DNA of 64,000 nucleotides from Parahoeflea halophila (GCF_900220985.1 NZ_OCPC01000001.1:412836-476835); one strand, 5' to 3'; shown: positions 42,010-51,900, numbered from the stretch's first letter. A program made the numbers and translations. The notes: generated by a model not told the origin, from the letters alone.

Positions 42010-42456
42010 GTGAGAACTGCCAAAGACAGACTTCGTCACGCGCTGAGTTTCGAGATCATCGCGCTTTTTATCGTCATACCAGCCGGCGCCTGGATGTTCT
42101 CCAAGCCGCTTGGCGATATCGGCATTGTCGCAGTGGTCAGCGCCACCATCGCAACCGGCTGGAACTATCTCTACAACCTTATCTTTGACCATGCGCTGCT
42201 GCGCATCAGCGGCAGCGTGAAGAAGACGGTGGGCTTGCGTGTCTTCCACGCAGTCCTGTTTGAAGCCGGGCTGCTTCTGGTGCTGCTGCCCTTCATCGCC
42301 TGGTATCTCGGCATCGGCCTGATCGAAGCACTGCTGATGGATATCTCCTTTGCGGTTTTCTACCTGGTCTATGCCTTCGTCTTCAATTGGCTTTACGATG
42401 TGGTGTTTCCCATACCGTCGTCGATAGAGACCGAGGGCACCATCCGCGAGCATTAG
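42010..42456 (+). CDS. PACE family (chlorhexidine-type) efflux transporter
   Basis: The 148-residue inner-membrane protein consists of two bacterial transmembrane pair domains, each with two helices. The conserved RxxHALSFEIIALFIVIPAGAWMF start, GWNYLYNLIFDH between the pairs, and LRVFHAVLFEAGLLLVLLPFIAWYL with the second Glu and Asn/Tyr motifs are typical. PACE proteins expel biocides such as chlorhexidine and acriflavine, with short-chain diamines proposed as natural substrates. It starts at GTG with AAAAGGG upstream and stands alone; the neighbouring gene is convergent. Confidence 0.9.
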   Translation: MRTAKDRLRHALSFEIIALFIVIPAGAWMFSKPLGDIGIVAVVSATIATGWNYLYNLIFDHALLRISGSVKKTVGLRVFHAVLFEAGLLLVLLPFIAWYLGIGLIEALLMDISFAVFYLVYAFVFNWLYDVVFPIPSSIETEGTIREH

Positions 42457-42477
42457 AGCCGTTCATCTGAACGGCTC
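42456..42477 (+). terminator. Hairpin after the PACE gene
   Basis: GAGCCGTTC (42456-42464) and GAACGGCTC (42469-42477) pair perfectly around a four-base loop right after the stop codon. No T run follows, so it may be a weak terminator or a message-stabilising hairpin. Confidence 0.45.
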
Positions 42478-42495
42478 CGGGTCACAGGCAAAACT

Positions 42496-42525
42496 TAAAA
42501 CGGCCGCGGATCACTCCGCGGCCGT
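42496..42525 (-). terminator. Rho-independent terminator of the binding-protein gene
   Basis: Eleven-base arms ACGGCCGCGGA and TCCGCGGCCGT (42500-42510 and 42515-42525) enclose a TCAC loop. On the minus strand TTTTAAGTTTTG follows. It serves the gene ending at 42555. Confidence 0.85.
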
Positions 42526-42554
42526 CGATGCTTCAAGTCAGTGAGCGCCTGAGA

Positions 42555-44162
42555 TCAGGCAAACCACCAGCGCTCGGACACCTTGGCGCCGTCACTCTGC
42601 CAGTTGGCTGCGACTTCTTCCTCATGGGCAAGGCCCTTGCCGTGGGCGTGGATGAAGCTTGCCCACATGCCGACCAGCGCGCCGCCGTCATCCTGCAGCA
42701 GGCGCTGGGCTTCCCAGTACTGGTCCTTGCGCTTGGCTTCGTCGGTTTCAGAGCGCGCAGCAACCACCAGCTCATTGAACTTGTCGGCGGCTTCGCCGGT
42801 CTTCCAGGCGGTGTCGTTCCATTCGGTGTCCTTGGTGTAGGCTGCCGAATACATCCAGTCCTGGGTCGGACGGCCGCCCCAGTAGCAGGCGCACCATGGC
42901 TTCTTGTTCCACACGTTGGACCAGTAGCCGTCGCTCGGCTCGCGCACCAGTTCGATGTCGATCCCGGCTTCCTTGGCCGAAGCCGCGACCAGCTGCGCCG
43001 CATCGACGGCACCTGGGAAGGCTGCGTCGGAGACCGAGAGCTGCAATGCACCGGAATGGCCGGACTTCTTGTAGTGGAATGCGGCCTTTTCTGCGTCGAA
43101 CTCGTGCGTCGGCAGCTCGGTATTGAAGAACGGCATCGAGGCGTTGACCGGCACGTCATTGCCCGGCTCACCATTGCCGAGCAGGATCTTGTCGACCAGT
43201 TCCTGGCGCTTGATCGCGTATTTGAGCGCCATGCGCAGGTCATAATTGTCGAACGGCGCAGAATTCACCCGCATCGGGAACGTGTAGTGCTGTGTGCCGG
43301 TGGTCTTGAGAATTTCAAGCGATGGTACCCGGCCAAGAAGCGCGACGGTCTTCGGATCGACATTGTCGATGAAGTCCACATCGCCGTTCATGATCGCGTT
43401 CTGGCGCGCGGTCGTGTCGGAAAGAGTGATCATCTCGACTTCATCGAAATGCGCACGGCCTTCCTTGAAGTAGTTCGGATTGCGCTTGAACAGCGCGCGC
43501 ACGCCGGGCTCATAGCTTTCGACGATGTAGCCGCCCGTGCCGATCGGGCTGTTGGCATCGGAAATACCACCGTCTTCGGACGGCATGATCATGATGTGGT
43601 AGTCCGACACGATATAGGGGAAGTCGGCATTGCCGCCTTCCAGCTCGAAGATCACCCGGTTGTCGCCGTCCTTCTTGATTTCCTTGATCGCCGACAGCAG
43701 GCCCTTGGCCGCGGACTTGGAATTTTCGTCGCGGTGATAGTTGAAGGTCGCGATGACGTCATCGGCCGTCATGGTCTTGCCATTGTGGAATTCCACGCCC
43801 TGGCGCAGATCGAACACCCAGGTTTTGGCGCCATTCGACGGCTCGTAACCGGAAGCCAGTTCCGGGATCAGCTTGCCGTCATTGTTGACTTCGGTCAGGT
43901 GGTTGCCGCGCGCATAGATGATGTTCTGCGTCATGCCGTTTTCGGATGTGCCTGGGTCCAGCGCATCGGTGGTCGAACCATAGGACGAACCCATGCGGAA
44001 CTTGCCGCCTTTTTTCGGTGTGGCGGCCAGCACATCGGTTGCAAGCGTCAGTGCCGAAGGAACGGCAAGACCAGCTGCAATGGCTGTCTTGATGAACTGA
44101 CGGCGGTCGATCTGGCCTTCGCTGAGCCAGCGAGCCTGCTTTTTCAGATATTCGTCTCTCAT
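42555..44162 (-). CDS. Tat-exported SBP family 5 substrate-binding protein (second system)
   Basis: The 535-residue precursor has a long N-terminal region (MRDEYLKKQARWLSEGQIDRRQFIKTAIAAGLAVPSALTLATDVLAA) with a twin-arginine motif. Family 5 signatures follow, such as WVFDLRQGVEFHNGKTMTADDVIATFNY near residue 115, GTGGYIVESYEPGVRALFKRNPNYFKEG and a late DWMYSAAYTKDTEWNDTAWK. I choose the ATG at 44162 after GGAGAAGACC. It is transcribed away from its permease and ATPase genes, which start at 44571 on the plus strand, and ends at a strong terminator. The ligand is not predictable. Confidence 0.92.
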   Translation of the reverse strand: MRDEYLKKQARWLSEGQIDRRQFIKTAIAAGLAVPSALTLATDVLAATPKKGGKFRMGSSYGSTTDALDPGTSENGMTQNIIYARGNHLTEVNNDGKLIPELASGYEPSNGAKTWVFDLRQGVEFHNGKTMTADDVIATFNYHRDENSKSAAKGLLSAIKEIKKDGDNRVIFELEGGNADFPYIVSDYHIMIMPSEDGGISDANSPIGTGGYIVESYEPGVRALFKRNPNYFKEGRAHFDEVEMITLSDTTARQNAIMNGDVDFIDNVDPKTVALLGRVPSLEILKTTGTQHYTFPMRVNSAPFDNYDLRMALKYAIKRQELVDKILLGNGEPGNDVPVNASMPFFNTELPTHEFDAEKAAFHYKKSGHSGALQLSVSDAAFPGAVDAAQLVAASAKEAGIDIELVREPSDGYWSNVWNKKPWCACYWGGRPTQDWMYSAAYTKDTEWNDTAWKTGEAADKFNELVVAARSETDEAKRKDQYWEAQRLLQDDGGALVGMWASFIHAHGKGLAHEEEVAANWQSDGAKVSERWWFA

Positions 44163-44570
44163 GGTCTTCTCCGTTGTGTTTCCCAGATTGTTATTGTTTG
44201 GCGGCACTGCATCACACACGGTGCCGCAAGTCATGCTACTTCTTTGTCCAGGCTGTGGATGGATCACCGCCACATGAAGTTATGTAATCAGGTTTTAGAC
44301 CGCAGCTCCCGAAAATGTAAGGCCATGGCGCAACTTGTCGCTATATCCAGCCACCTCCGGACCACCCCGCGCCTGTTATTGGGCGAGCCCGGTACGGATC
44401 ACGAAATGGCCGGCTCCGCAAAAAATGTATTATTCACCAAGCCAGTTTACAAACCCCGCTCAACTGGTCAACAATGAAAACCAGTGCCAGGAGCCGGTGT
44501 CGTTTCGAACGATCGGCGCGTGGTGAGATGGCGCAAAGACCATCGGGAATTATGGGGAAGGATTGCACAC
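44163..44570. other. Divergent intergenic region of about 400 bases between the two halves of an ABC system
   Basis: No gene is supported. It must contain the promoters for the minus-strand binding protein and the plus-strand permease operon. Its middle part is more AT-rich (44400-44460, with CAAAAAATGTATTATTCACC), as expected of a promoter region, but I cannot assign boxes with confidence. An in-frame ATG at 44484 for the permease lies inside but lacks a ribosome site. Confidence 0.4.
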
Positions 44571-45551
44571 TTGAATGCGGTGCTGTCGACTATCTTGAAA
44601 CGGCTCGGGCTGGGTATCGCCACCTTGTTCGTGGTCTCGGCGATCATATTCAGTTCCATCTCGATGCTGCCGGGGGATTTTAGTGAAGCTGTCCTCGGCC
44701 AGGCCGCAACCGAGGAAACAGTGGCCGCGTTCCGCAAGGAACTGGGCTTGGACAAGCCCGCACCGATCCGCTATTTCGAATGGGTCGGATCGGTCCTGCA
44801 GGGCGATTTGGGGACATCCTTCTCAGGCCGCAACGCCTCCGGGCAGGACCGCTCCCGCCAGGTCGTGGATCTGGTCATGCCGCGGCTCTGGAACACGCTT
44901 TTTCTGGCCGGCGTCACCGCCCTGATAGCTGTGCCCCTGGCTCTGTTTCTCGGGCTAACGGCTGCGCTCTACCGCAACACTGCCTATGACCGAGTCGTCA
45001 ACGCTGCAACGCTGACAACGATATCCACTCCGGAATTCTTCGTCGCCTATATCCTGATCCTGTTCCTGGCCTCTCTCTGGCCGGTGTTTCCGTCTCTTGC
45101 CAACATCGACGCCACAACCGCTCTTGGCGAAAGGCTCTACCGCGTGGCGCTTCCCGCCCTGACGCTAACCCTGGTCATTGTCGCCCACATGATGCGCATG
45201 ACCCGAGCTGCCATCATCAACCTGCTCGCGAGCCCCTATATCGAAATGGCCCGGCTCAAGGGCGCATCGCGGTCACAGATCATTCTCAAGCACGCGCTGC
45301 CCAATGCCTGGGCGCCGATCGCCACGGTCATCGCCTTCAACCTGGCCTATCTGGTCGTGGGCGTCGTCGTCGTCGAGGTGGTGTTCGTCTATCCCGGGAT
45401 CGGTCAGTTGATGGTCGACGCGGTCACCAGCCGCGACATTCCCGTGGTTCAGGCCTGCGCCCTGATCTTCGCCGCCACCTATATCCTGTTGAACCTGACC
45501 GCCGATATCATCGGCATCGTCACCAACCCGCGATTGTTGCACCCAAGATGA
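44571..45551 (+). CDS. Peptide-class ABC transporter permease (DppB type, second system)
   Basis: This ~326-residue membrane protein has the first helix LGLGIATLFVVSAIIFSSISMLPGDF, the conserved periplasmic loop AFRKELGLDKPAPIRYFEWVGSVLQGDLGTSFSG and a C-terminal HALPNAWAPIATVIAFNLAYLVVGVVVVEVVFVYPGIGQLMVDAV signature. The TTG at 44571 is preferred because GGGGAAGGA lies eight bases upstream; an ATG at 44484 would add a basic, unrelated stretch. Its stop overlaps the next gene (ATGA). Confidence 0.9.
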   Translation: MNAVLSTILKRLGLGIATLFVVSAIIFSSISMLPGDFSEAVLGQAATEETVAAFRKELGLDKPAPIRYFEWVGSVLQGDLGTSFSGRNASGQDRSRQVVDLVMPRLWNTLFLAGVTALIAVPLALFLGLTAALYRNTAYDRVVNAATLTTISTPEFFVAYILILFLASLWPVFPSLANIDATTALGERLYRVALPALTLTLVIVAHMMRMTRAAIINLLASPYIEMARLKGASRSQIILKHALPNAWAPIATVIAFNLAYLVVGVVVVEVVFVYPGIGQLMVDAVTSRDIPVVQACALIFAATYILLNLTADIIGIVTNPRLLHPR

Positions 45552-46462
45552 GCGAGCAACCCGAGACCTACGCTGCCGCCGCCGAAGTCGGTGCGGTCCG
45601 CAAGCGCCGCACCGCCTGGGAGCGGTTTGTCCTGCTGATGAAGTCCGCGCCGCCGAGCGCCTGGTTCGGCATGATCGTCGTCTCGCTCTACATTCTGGTG
45701 GCCATCTTTGCAGATGTGCTCGCGCCCTATGGCGAGGCTGAAATCCATCCGGTTCCCTTCGCCCCCTGGAGCGACGAGTTCGTCTTCGGAACCGACCAGA
45801 TTGGCCGCGACGTTCTCACCCGGCTTATCTATGGCGCCCGCAACACCATGGGCATTGCGCTGGCAACCACCATCCTGTCCTTCCTCATCGGCGGTGGGCT
45901 TGGTCTCGTCGCTGCCATCAACCGTAGCTGGCTCGACCAGGTGCTGAGCCGCTTCGTCGACGTGCTGATGGCGATCCCGAGCCTGATCTTCGCGCTGATG
46001 CTTCTGTCGATCTTCGGCTCAACCGTTACCAGCCTGATCATCATCATCGCCGTGCTCGACTCCACGCGCGTCTTCCGCCTGACCCGCTCTGTTGCAGTCA
46101 ATGTCGCAGTGATGGATTATGTCGAAGCGGCGAGGTTGCGCGGCGAAGGTCTCGGCTGGATCATGCGCCGGGAAATCCTGCCCAATATCATGCCGCCTCT
46201 GGTGGCTGAATTCGGCCTCAGGTTCTGCTTCGTGTTTCTCACCATAGCCGCCCTGTCCTTTCTCGGTGTCGGCATCCAGCCGCCAACCGCCGACTGGGGC
46301 TCGATGGTGCGTGCCAATGCCTCCCTGATCCAGTTCGCCAAATACGACATCACGGCGGCCATCACGCCGCTGCTGCCGGCAGCGGCCATTGCGCTGTTGA
46401 CCGTGGCCGTCAATTCCATCGTTGACTGGTTCCTGCATAAAACCAGCGGGCTCCGCGAATGA
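45548..46462 (+). CDS. Peptide-class ABC transporter permease (DppC type, second system)
   Basis: The 304-residue permease has an N-terminal cytoplasmic extension, then six helices. DppC marks are FVFGTDQIGRDVLTRLIYGARNTMGIAL near residue 80, LIIIIAVLDSTRVFRLTRSVAVNVAVMDYVEAARLRGEG (ATPase-contact loop) and FLTIAALSFLGVGIQPPTADWGSMV. It is coupled on both sides by four-base overlaps to the DppB-type permease and the fused ATPase genes. Confidence 0.92.
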   Translation: MSEQPETYAAAAEVGAVRKRRTAWERFVLLMKSAPPSAWFGMIVVSLYILVAIFADVLAPYGEAEIHPVPFAPWSDEFVFGTDQIGRDVLTRLIYGARNTMGIALATTILSFLIGGGLGLVAAINRSWLDQVLSRFVDVLMAIPSLIFALMLLSIFGSTVTSLIIIIAVLDSTRVFRLTRSVAVNVAVMDYVEAARLRGEGLGWIMRREILPNIMPPLVAEFGLRFCFVFLTIAALSFLGVGIQPPTADWGSMVRANASLIQFAKYDITAAITPLLPAAAIALLTVAVNSIVDWFLHKTSGLRE

Positions 46463-48090
46463 CCGACCCTTCCCGTCCCAGCACCACCGCCAGCGGCGAC
46501 ATCCTGCTCAAGATGCGTGACATCCGCATCGACGGCTATTCCGACGAACAGTGGCACCCGATCATCAAGGGCGTCGACTTGACCCTTCGGCGCGGCGAAA
46601 TCATGGGATTGATCGGCGAATCCGGTGCCGGAAAGTCAACGCTCGGCAAAGCCGCAATGGGCTACACCCAGCCCGGTTGCAAACTGATCGGCGGCTCGAT
46701 CCTGTTTGACGGCATCGATCTGGCAAAAGCCAGCGACCGGCAGAAACGTCACCTCTGGGGTACCCGCATCGCCTATGTGGCGCAATCCGCCGCGGCCTCC
46801 TTCAACCCGGCGCACCGGCTGATCGATCAGACCGTCGAGGCCGCAACCAGGCGCGGGATCCGGCCCGATGCGGAATCGCGCACCGATGCAGTCGAGCTGT
46901 TCCGGGCCTTGCAACTGCCTGATCCCGAGACCATCGGCAACCGCTATCCACACCAGGTGTCCGGCGGGCAGCTGCAGCGGGTGATGACCGCGATGGCCAT
47001 GTCGCCGCGTCCCGACCTGATCATCTTCGACGAGCCGACCACCGCACTTGATGTCACCACCCAGGTCGAGGTGCTCGCCTCGATGCGCAAGATCGTCGAG
47101 GAGTTCAACACCGCCGCCATCTACATCACCCATGACCTGGCGGTCGTTGCCCAGATGGCCGATTTCATCCAGGTGCTGCGCTACGGCGAAGAGGTAGAAG
47201 AGGCTCCGACGCAGCAGATGCTGACCAGGCCCGAGCAACCCTATACCAAGTCGCTCTGGTCGGTCCGTGCGCTGGAGAAACCCGAGGTAAAGGGCGACGA
47301 CATCGTCCTGTCGATCGACAATGTCGACGCTGCCTACGGGCCGCTCAAGGTGCTGCACGACGTCTCGATCAAGCTGCCGCGCGGGCGCACCGTCGCGGTG
47401 GTCGGCGAATCCGGGTCCGGCAAATCGACCACCGCCCGGGTAATGACCGGCCTGCTGCCGCCGCTCAGCGGCACCGTCACATTCAACGGCGAGGTCCTGC
47501 CTGCCGCCCTGAAGGATCGCAGCAAGGACCAGTTGCAACGCATCCAGATGATCTACCAGATGGCCGATACGGCGATGAACCCGCGCCAGACTGTCGAGGA
47601 CATCATCGGGCGGCCGCTGGAATTCTATCTCGGTCTCAAGGGCAAGGAACGCGAGGAGCGCATCCTCGAACTGCTCGAGATGATCGAGCTCGACGAGACC
47701 TTCATGGACCGGCTGCCGTCGGAACTCTCCGGCGGCCAGAAGCAGCGAATCTGCATCGCCCGGGCGCTGGCTGCCCGTCCAGACGTCATCATCTGCGATG
47801 AAGTCACCTCCGCGCTCGACCAGATCGTGCAGGAAGGCATCCTGAAGCTGTTGTTGCGGCTGCAGCAGAAATACAACATCACCTACCTGTTCATCACCCA
47901 CGATATCGCTACGGTGAAGGCGATATCAGACGAGATCGTGGTGATGTTCGAAGGCAAGGTGGTCGAGCAGGGACTGAAGAGCGAGATCCTGTCGCCGCCC
48001 TTCCCCGATTACACCAAGCTGCTACTGTCTTCGGTGCCGGAAATGGACCCCGACTGGCTTACAAACCTGTTGCAAAACCGCGACATCTGA
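46459..48090 (+). CDS. Fused double ATPase of a peptide-class ABC transporter
   Basis: This 543-residue protein carries two complete ATPase domains in one chain. The first has Walker [17 protein letters not shown] near residue 55, signature [15 protein letters not shown] and Walker [14 protein letters not shown]. The second has Walker [17 protein letters not shown] near residue 316, signature [16 protein letters not shown] and Walker [14 protein letters not shown]. Both retain the switch His (THDLAVV, THDIATV). The fusion replaces separate DppD and DppF subunits, unlike the other importer in this window, which has them apart. It completes the second importer operon. Confidence 0.93.
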   Translation: MTDPSRPSTTASGDILLKMRDIRIDGYSDEQWHPIIKGVDLTLRRGEIMGLIGESGAGKSTLGKAAMGYTQPGCKLIGGSILFDGIDLAKASDRQKRHLWGTRIAYVAQSAAASFNPAHRLIDQTVEAATRRGIRPDAESRTDAVELFRALQLPDPETIGNRYPHQVSGGQLQRVMTAMAMSPRPDLIIFDEPTTALDVTTQVEVLASMRKIVEEFNTAAIYITHDLAVVAQMADFIQVLRYGEEVEEAPTQQMLTRPEQPYTKSLWSVRALEKPEVKGDDIVLSIDNVDAAYGPLKVLHDVSIKLPRGRTVAVVGESGSGKSTTARVMTGLLPPLSGTVTFNGEVLPAALKDRSKDQLQRIQMIYQMADTAMNPRQTVEDIIGRPLEFYLGLKGKEREERILELLEMIELDETFMDRLPSELSGGQKQRICIARALAARPDVIICDEVTSALDQIVQEGILKLLLRLQQKYNITYLFITHDIATVKAISDEIVVMFEGKVVEQGLKSEILSPPFPDYTKLLLSSVPEMDPDWLTNLLQNRDI

Positions 48091-48109
48091 GCGGCGAGCC
48101 CGGACGAGA

Positions 48110-48829
48110 CTACCGCGCGGCCACCAGTGCAGGCAGATCTGCAACCGATCCGATCAGCACATCGGCCAGCGCCTCCAGCGTCTGCTGCGTCCCGGTGCCC
48201 GACAACACGCCGATGGCCGCCCCGGCCGCGGCCGCGCGTGCCAGTTCCATGTCGTGATTGTTGTCGCCGACCATGGCGATTTCCGAGGGTTTCAGCCCCA
48301 GATGGGCCGCAAAGGCCAGCAACATGCCCGGTTCCGGCTTCGGTCCGTGGCCGCTGTCATAGCCTGCGATGAAATCGATCTCGGACGACAAGCCGAGCAC
48401 CTCGACGGTGCGGCGAATGCTGTCTTCGCCGTCGCTCGAGGCGATGCCCAGCGCAAAGCCGGCCCCGGATAGCGTCTGCATCAGTGCCTTCAGGTCGCAG
48501 ATCGGCCAGGGATTCTCGGCACCTTCGACAAAGATCTTGTCGAGCCTGCGCATCAGTTCGTCCCGCTCGAAGGGGCTGCCATGCGCCACCATATGCGCGG
48601 CGATCTCGCAGGCATTGGCTGCGGCGAACATGCTGTCGGCCCGGGTAATTCCGGTAACGGGATCCATCCCGCATTCATGAAGAATTACGTCGGCGAGCGC
48701 GCTATCGCCATCCGCTGCGATCAGCGCACCCTTGCGGTTGGTCTCCGCCCAGGTCTTGTCAAAATCGACCAGCGTACCGTCCTTGTCGAACAGGATTGCC
48801 TTGATCTCGGGTCGCAATGTCCATGCCAT
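48110..48829 (-). CDS. HAD family phosphatase (phosphoglycolate phosphatase-like)
   Basis: The 239-residue cytoplasmic hydrolase has HAD motif I AILFDKDGTLVDFDKTWAE with the nucleophilic and acid Asp near residue 15. Motif II is GIASSDGEDSIRRTVEVL, and motif III/IV is HGPKPEPGMLLAFAAHLGLKPSEIAMVGDNNHDMELARAAAAG. A helical cap domain lies between motifs I and II. These features match the Gph-like subgroup, but the substrate is open. It is convergent with the ABC operon and divergent from the alpha/beta hydrolase gene. Confidence 0.9.
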   Translation of the reverse strand: MAWTLRPEIKAILFDKDGTLVDFDKTWAETNRKGALIAADGDSALADVILHECGMDPVTGITRADSMFAAANACEIAAHMVAHGSPFERDELMRRLDKIFVEGAENPWPICDLKALMQTLSGAGFALGIASSDGEDSIRRTVEVLGLSSEIDFIAGYDSGHGPKPEPGMLLAFAAHLGLKPSEIAMVGDNNHDMELARAAAAGAAIGVLSGTGTQQTLEALADVLIGSVADLPALVAAR

Positions 48830-48910
48830 GATGATTTTCCCATTTGACAGAACCTGTGCCTCGCGATTGCATGGGCGTCAACATCACCGACCACATTTGA
48901 GGACCTGCCC

Positions 48911-49858
48911 GTGCGCCCTGCCCCCTACGACACATTGCTGGACGACGAAACCTGGGCCTTCATCGACAAGTCAGCCGCGTTCTACCCTAACGACGCTGCC
49001 ATTCTCGACCATCATGGCAAGCGCGAAATTTACAACGCCCTGTGCCGCGCATTCGACACCGGCAGGCCGGCAGGCGTAACGGTACGAGGCTTTTCCGTTT
49101 CCGGCCCTGCGGGCCCCATCGCCGTGCGCGAATACATGCCGGCAAACGGCGAACCCGAGGCAAGCATCGTCTATCTGCATGGCGGCGGCTTCATTCTCGG
49201 CGGGCTGGAAAGTCATGACAGTATCTGCGCCGACATCTGCGACCGCACCGGTTACCGGGTGAGTGCGGTCGACTACCGGCTGGCGCCGGAACATCTGCAT
49301 CCTGCCCAGTTCGAGGATGCGCTGGCAGCGTTCCGGCTGCTGGCAGCTGAGGCGCGGCACCCCGTGATCCTGTCTGGCGACAGTGCCGGCGGCAATCTGG
49401 CCGCGGCCGTGACATGGGCCACCCGCAGCGACGACATCAGGCCGGCAGGACAGCTGCTGATCTACCCTCTACTTGGCGCCGACACCGACAAGGGTAGTTT
49501 TGTCACCCATGCCAATGCCCCCATGCTGACCACGGCCGACGTGCTCCATTACGACAGCCTGCGGTCCGGCGGCATGTCTCCGACAGACGACCCCTCGTTC
49601 TCACCGCTTGCCGCCGATGATTTTTCCGCCATGCCGCCGACCGTCATCATCACCGGCGAGTGCGACCCGCTGTCGGGCGATGCACCAACCTATTGCGACC
49701 GTCTGACCAGCGCCGGCGGCAAGGCGGTCTGCTTTGAAGAGAAGGGTCTCGTTCATGGCTATCTTCGCGCCCGCCACTCGGTCGCCCGCGCCCGCGACAG
49801 TTTCACCCGGATGATCTCGGGCTATACTGCTCTCGGCACAGGGGAATGGCCCTACTGA
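48911..49858 (+). CDS. Alpha/beta hydrolase of the hormone-sensitive lipase family
   Basis: The 315-residue hydrolase has the oxyanion-hole motif YLHGGGFILGG near residue 88, the nucleophile elbow LSGDSAGGNLAAAV with Ser near residue 160, Asp in TGECDPLSGDAPTY and the catalytic His in LVHGYLRAR near the C terminus. These are the HSL (HGGG) family marks of esterases and of some lactone or amide hydrolases. A GTG start at 48911 follows GAGGACCTGCCC. The HGGG group also contains kynurenine formamidases of the eukaryotic type, so it is a weak candidate for the missing formamidase step; a general esterase is more likely. Confidence 0.88.
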   Translation: MRPAPYDTLLDDETWAFIDKSAAFYPNDAAILDHHGKREIYNALCRAFDTGRPAGVTVRGFSVSGPAGPIAVREYMPANGEPEASIVYLHGGGFILGGLESHDSICADICDRTGYRVSAVDYRLAPEHLHPAQFEDALAAFRLLAAEARHPVILSGDSAGGNLAAAVTWATRSDDIRPAGQLLIYPLLGADTDKGSFVTHANAPMLTTADVLHYDSLRSGGMSPTDDPSFSPLAADDFSAMPPTVIITGECDPLSGDAPTYCDRLTSAGGKAVCFEEKGLVHGYLRARHSVARARDSFTRMISGYTALGTGEWPY

Positions 49859-49881
49859 GCCTGGGGGCTCGACCGGGATGA

Positions 49882-51900
49882 TCAGACGAAACGGCGCGCG
49901 ATCTTCTCGTCCCATTGCTTCTCGAACATCACCGCGTCGTTCTCCGTCGCCACCAGTTTTCCGGTGATGTAGAACCACTCCCGGTCACAGCGCATCTCCA
50001 TTTCCGCCACGGTCTCGGTCCACCAGCGATCACGGCCGCCGGTTTGCTCCCAGCGAATATGTCCGGTGGCAGACAGCGGATCATCGGGATGAATCGACCA
50101 GCGTTCCCGCGTTGTGCTGCCGGACACCAGCCCGTGTTCCAGGTCACGGTTCTCGCCAGCGTCATTGAAGACGAGGGTACTGACCACACCGGTACCAGGA
50201 TCGGTCTCGGTGCTTCGTGTCGATGCAGATGGCCGCAGGTTCTCGTGACGCCAGGGAGTTGCGCCGACCGGTGTTTCGAAGCTGCACTCATCCTGATCCG
50301 CCAGAACCGTTCGGCACGGCAGCTGCAGCGATCCAGCTTCAAGGGTCACGGTCGCATGCTCTGGCGCAGGCCAGATGAACGGCCAGTAGCTGGTTGAGAC
50401 CGCGATCCGCAACCGGTGCCCGGCCGGAATGCGATAGGCAATCTGATCGAGTGTCAGCGTGGTTTCGAATTCTTCGCCGGGCTCGAGCGGCTCCGGGTTT
50501 TCGGCCGAAGCCCGGTGCGCCAGATTGAACACGCCCATGGTGATCAGCGCCGAAGTGCCGTCCGGCCGCAAATCGCACAGCCGCACCGCCAGCTGCGCCA
50601 GCGGCTTGTCGGCCCTTGCGCGGACCACCAGTGTCGGCGCGCCAACGATATCGAGCTGGTCTCCGAGAACATCACCATCGAAACAGACGGAATACTGATC
50701 ATCCGGCGTCTGCTCGTCCGGCAATTCCGGCCCGTAGGCAAAGGGGAAATACTCGCCGCCCTGACGGCCGCAATCGAGCGGTGAACATACCGGAACCGGC
50801 GTGCTGATCGCGGCCTGCCCGAGCGTGCCATCGCCGAGATCAAGCGAAAGCTTGTCGATCGTGGCTGACGGCCAGTCATTCTCGGCGATCCACCGGCCAG
50901 GCCGCTCGTCGACCCAGCGCTTCGGCGCGATGCTGTCCATCAGCCAGGCCCGGTAGACGGGCAAATCCTCAGCACCATTGTCGATGCCCTTGAGCCAGTA
51001 GTCCCACCAGCGTTTGGCCTCCTGCAGAAACCCGATGCGCGGCTCAGGACCGGCATAATGCGGATATTTGTGGATCCAGGGCCCGACAATTCCCTTCACC
51101 GGCGCGTCGAGATTTTCCACCAGGTTTGAAACCGTGTTGCGATAACCATCATGCCAGCCACCGATCGACAGCACCGCAGCTTCGATCGCGGCGTAATCCT
51201 CGCAGACCGAACCGTGCTTCCAGTAGTCATCCCTCGTCTGCCGCGTGATCCATTCCCGCGCCAGGAACGGCATTTCTCTGAGCCGGTTGAGCCACAATTC
51301 GCGCCATCCAGGACCCAGCAACAACGGATCCGGCGGCCGTGAGGAGTAAGACAGCATTTGTGCCGCCCAGCCGAAATTCTCTCCCAGCAGACAGCCGCCC
51401 TTGAAGTGAATGTCGTCGGCGAACCGGTCGGCGGTCGAGCAGATGGTGATGATCGCCTTCAACGCCGGCGGCTTGAGCGCCGCGACCTGCAGCGAGTTGA
51501 AGCCGCCCCAGGAAATCCCCATCATCCCTGCCGTGCCCGAGCACCAGGGCTGGCTAACCGCCCAGGTAATCACATCGCAGGCATCCTGCAGTTCCTGCGG
51601 TGTGTATTCGTCACTCATCACCCCTTCGGAATCGCCGTTGCCCCGCATGTCGACCCGCAGGCAGGCATAGCCCTGCCCCGCCATCCAGGGATGGGTGATG
51701 CTGTCGCGAACGACGGTGCCGTCACGTTTGCGGTAGGGGAGATGTTCGAGGATCAGCGGAACCGGGTTCGCCTCGGCATCCTTCGGCATCCAGAGCCGCG
51801 CCGACAGCCGGCAGCCGTCCGGCACGATGATCGGCTGGTCCTCGATCTCGACAACCTCACGCTCGAAGCTGGTCTCGATGTCCGGCATGAAGGATGCCAT
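49882..51900 (-). CDS. CocE/NonD family hydrolase (X-Pro dipeptidyl-peptidase-like)
   Basis: The 672-residue protein has the CocE/PepX arrangement. An alpha/beta-hydrolase domain (LPYRKRDGTVVRDSITHPWMAGQGYACLRVDMRGNGDS, and the nucleophile in GMMGISWGGFNSLQVAAL near residue 140) carries a helical insert. A C-terminal jelly-roll follows from about residue 370 (TLTLDQIAYRIPAGHRLRIAVSTSYWPFIWPAPEH). No signal peptide is visible, so it acts in the cytoplasm. Family members hydrolyse esters, beta-lactam esters or X-Pro peptides; the substrate here is unknown. The neighbouring peptide-class transporter makes an amide or peptide substrate plausible. Confidence 0.88.
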   Translation of the reverse strand: MASFMPDIETSFEREVVEIEDQPIIVPDGCRLSARLWMPKDAEANPVPLILEHLPYRKRDGTVVRDSITHPWMAGQGYACLRVDMRGNGDSEGVMSDEYTPQELQDACDVITWAVSQPWCSGTAGMMGISWGGFNSLQVAALKPPALKAIITICSTADRFADDIHFKGGCLLGENFGWAAQMLSYSSRPPDPLLLGPGWRELWLNRLREMPFLAREWITRQTRDDYWKHGSVCEDYAAIEAAVLSIGGWHDGYRNTVSNLVENLDAPVKGIVGPWIHKYPHYAGPEPRIGFLQEAKRWWDYWLKGIDNGAEDLPVYRAWLMDSIAPKRWVDERPGRWIAENDWPSATIDKLSLDLGDGTLGQAAISTPVPVCSPLDCGRQGGEYFPFAYGPELPDEQTPDDQYSVCFDGDVLGDQLDIVGAPTLVVRARADKPLAQLAVRLCDLRPDGTSALITMGVFNLAHRASAENPEPLEPGEEFETTLTLDQIAYRIPAGHRLRIAVSTSYWPFIWPAPEHATVTLEAGSLQLPCRTVLADQDECSFETPVGATPWRHENLRPSASTRSTETDPGTGVVSTLVFNDAGENRDLEHGLVSGSTTRERWSIHPDDPLSATGHIRWEQTGGRDRWWTETVAEMEMRCDREWFYITGKLVATENDAVMFEKQWDEKIARRFV

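Noticed and set aside
42528-44477. A 649-residue open frame on the plus strand
   Set aside because: It is antisense to the Tat-exported binding protein at 42555-44162, whose signal peptide and family motifs are clear.
46636-47901. A 421-residue open frame on the minus strand
   Set aside because: It is opposite the fused double ATPase; Leu/Gln/Asp-rich shadow without motifs.
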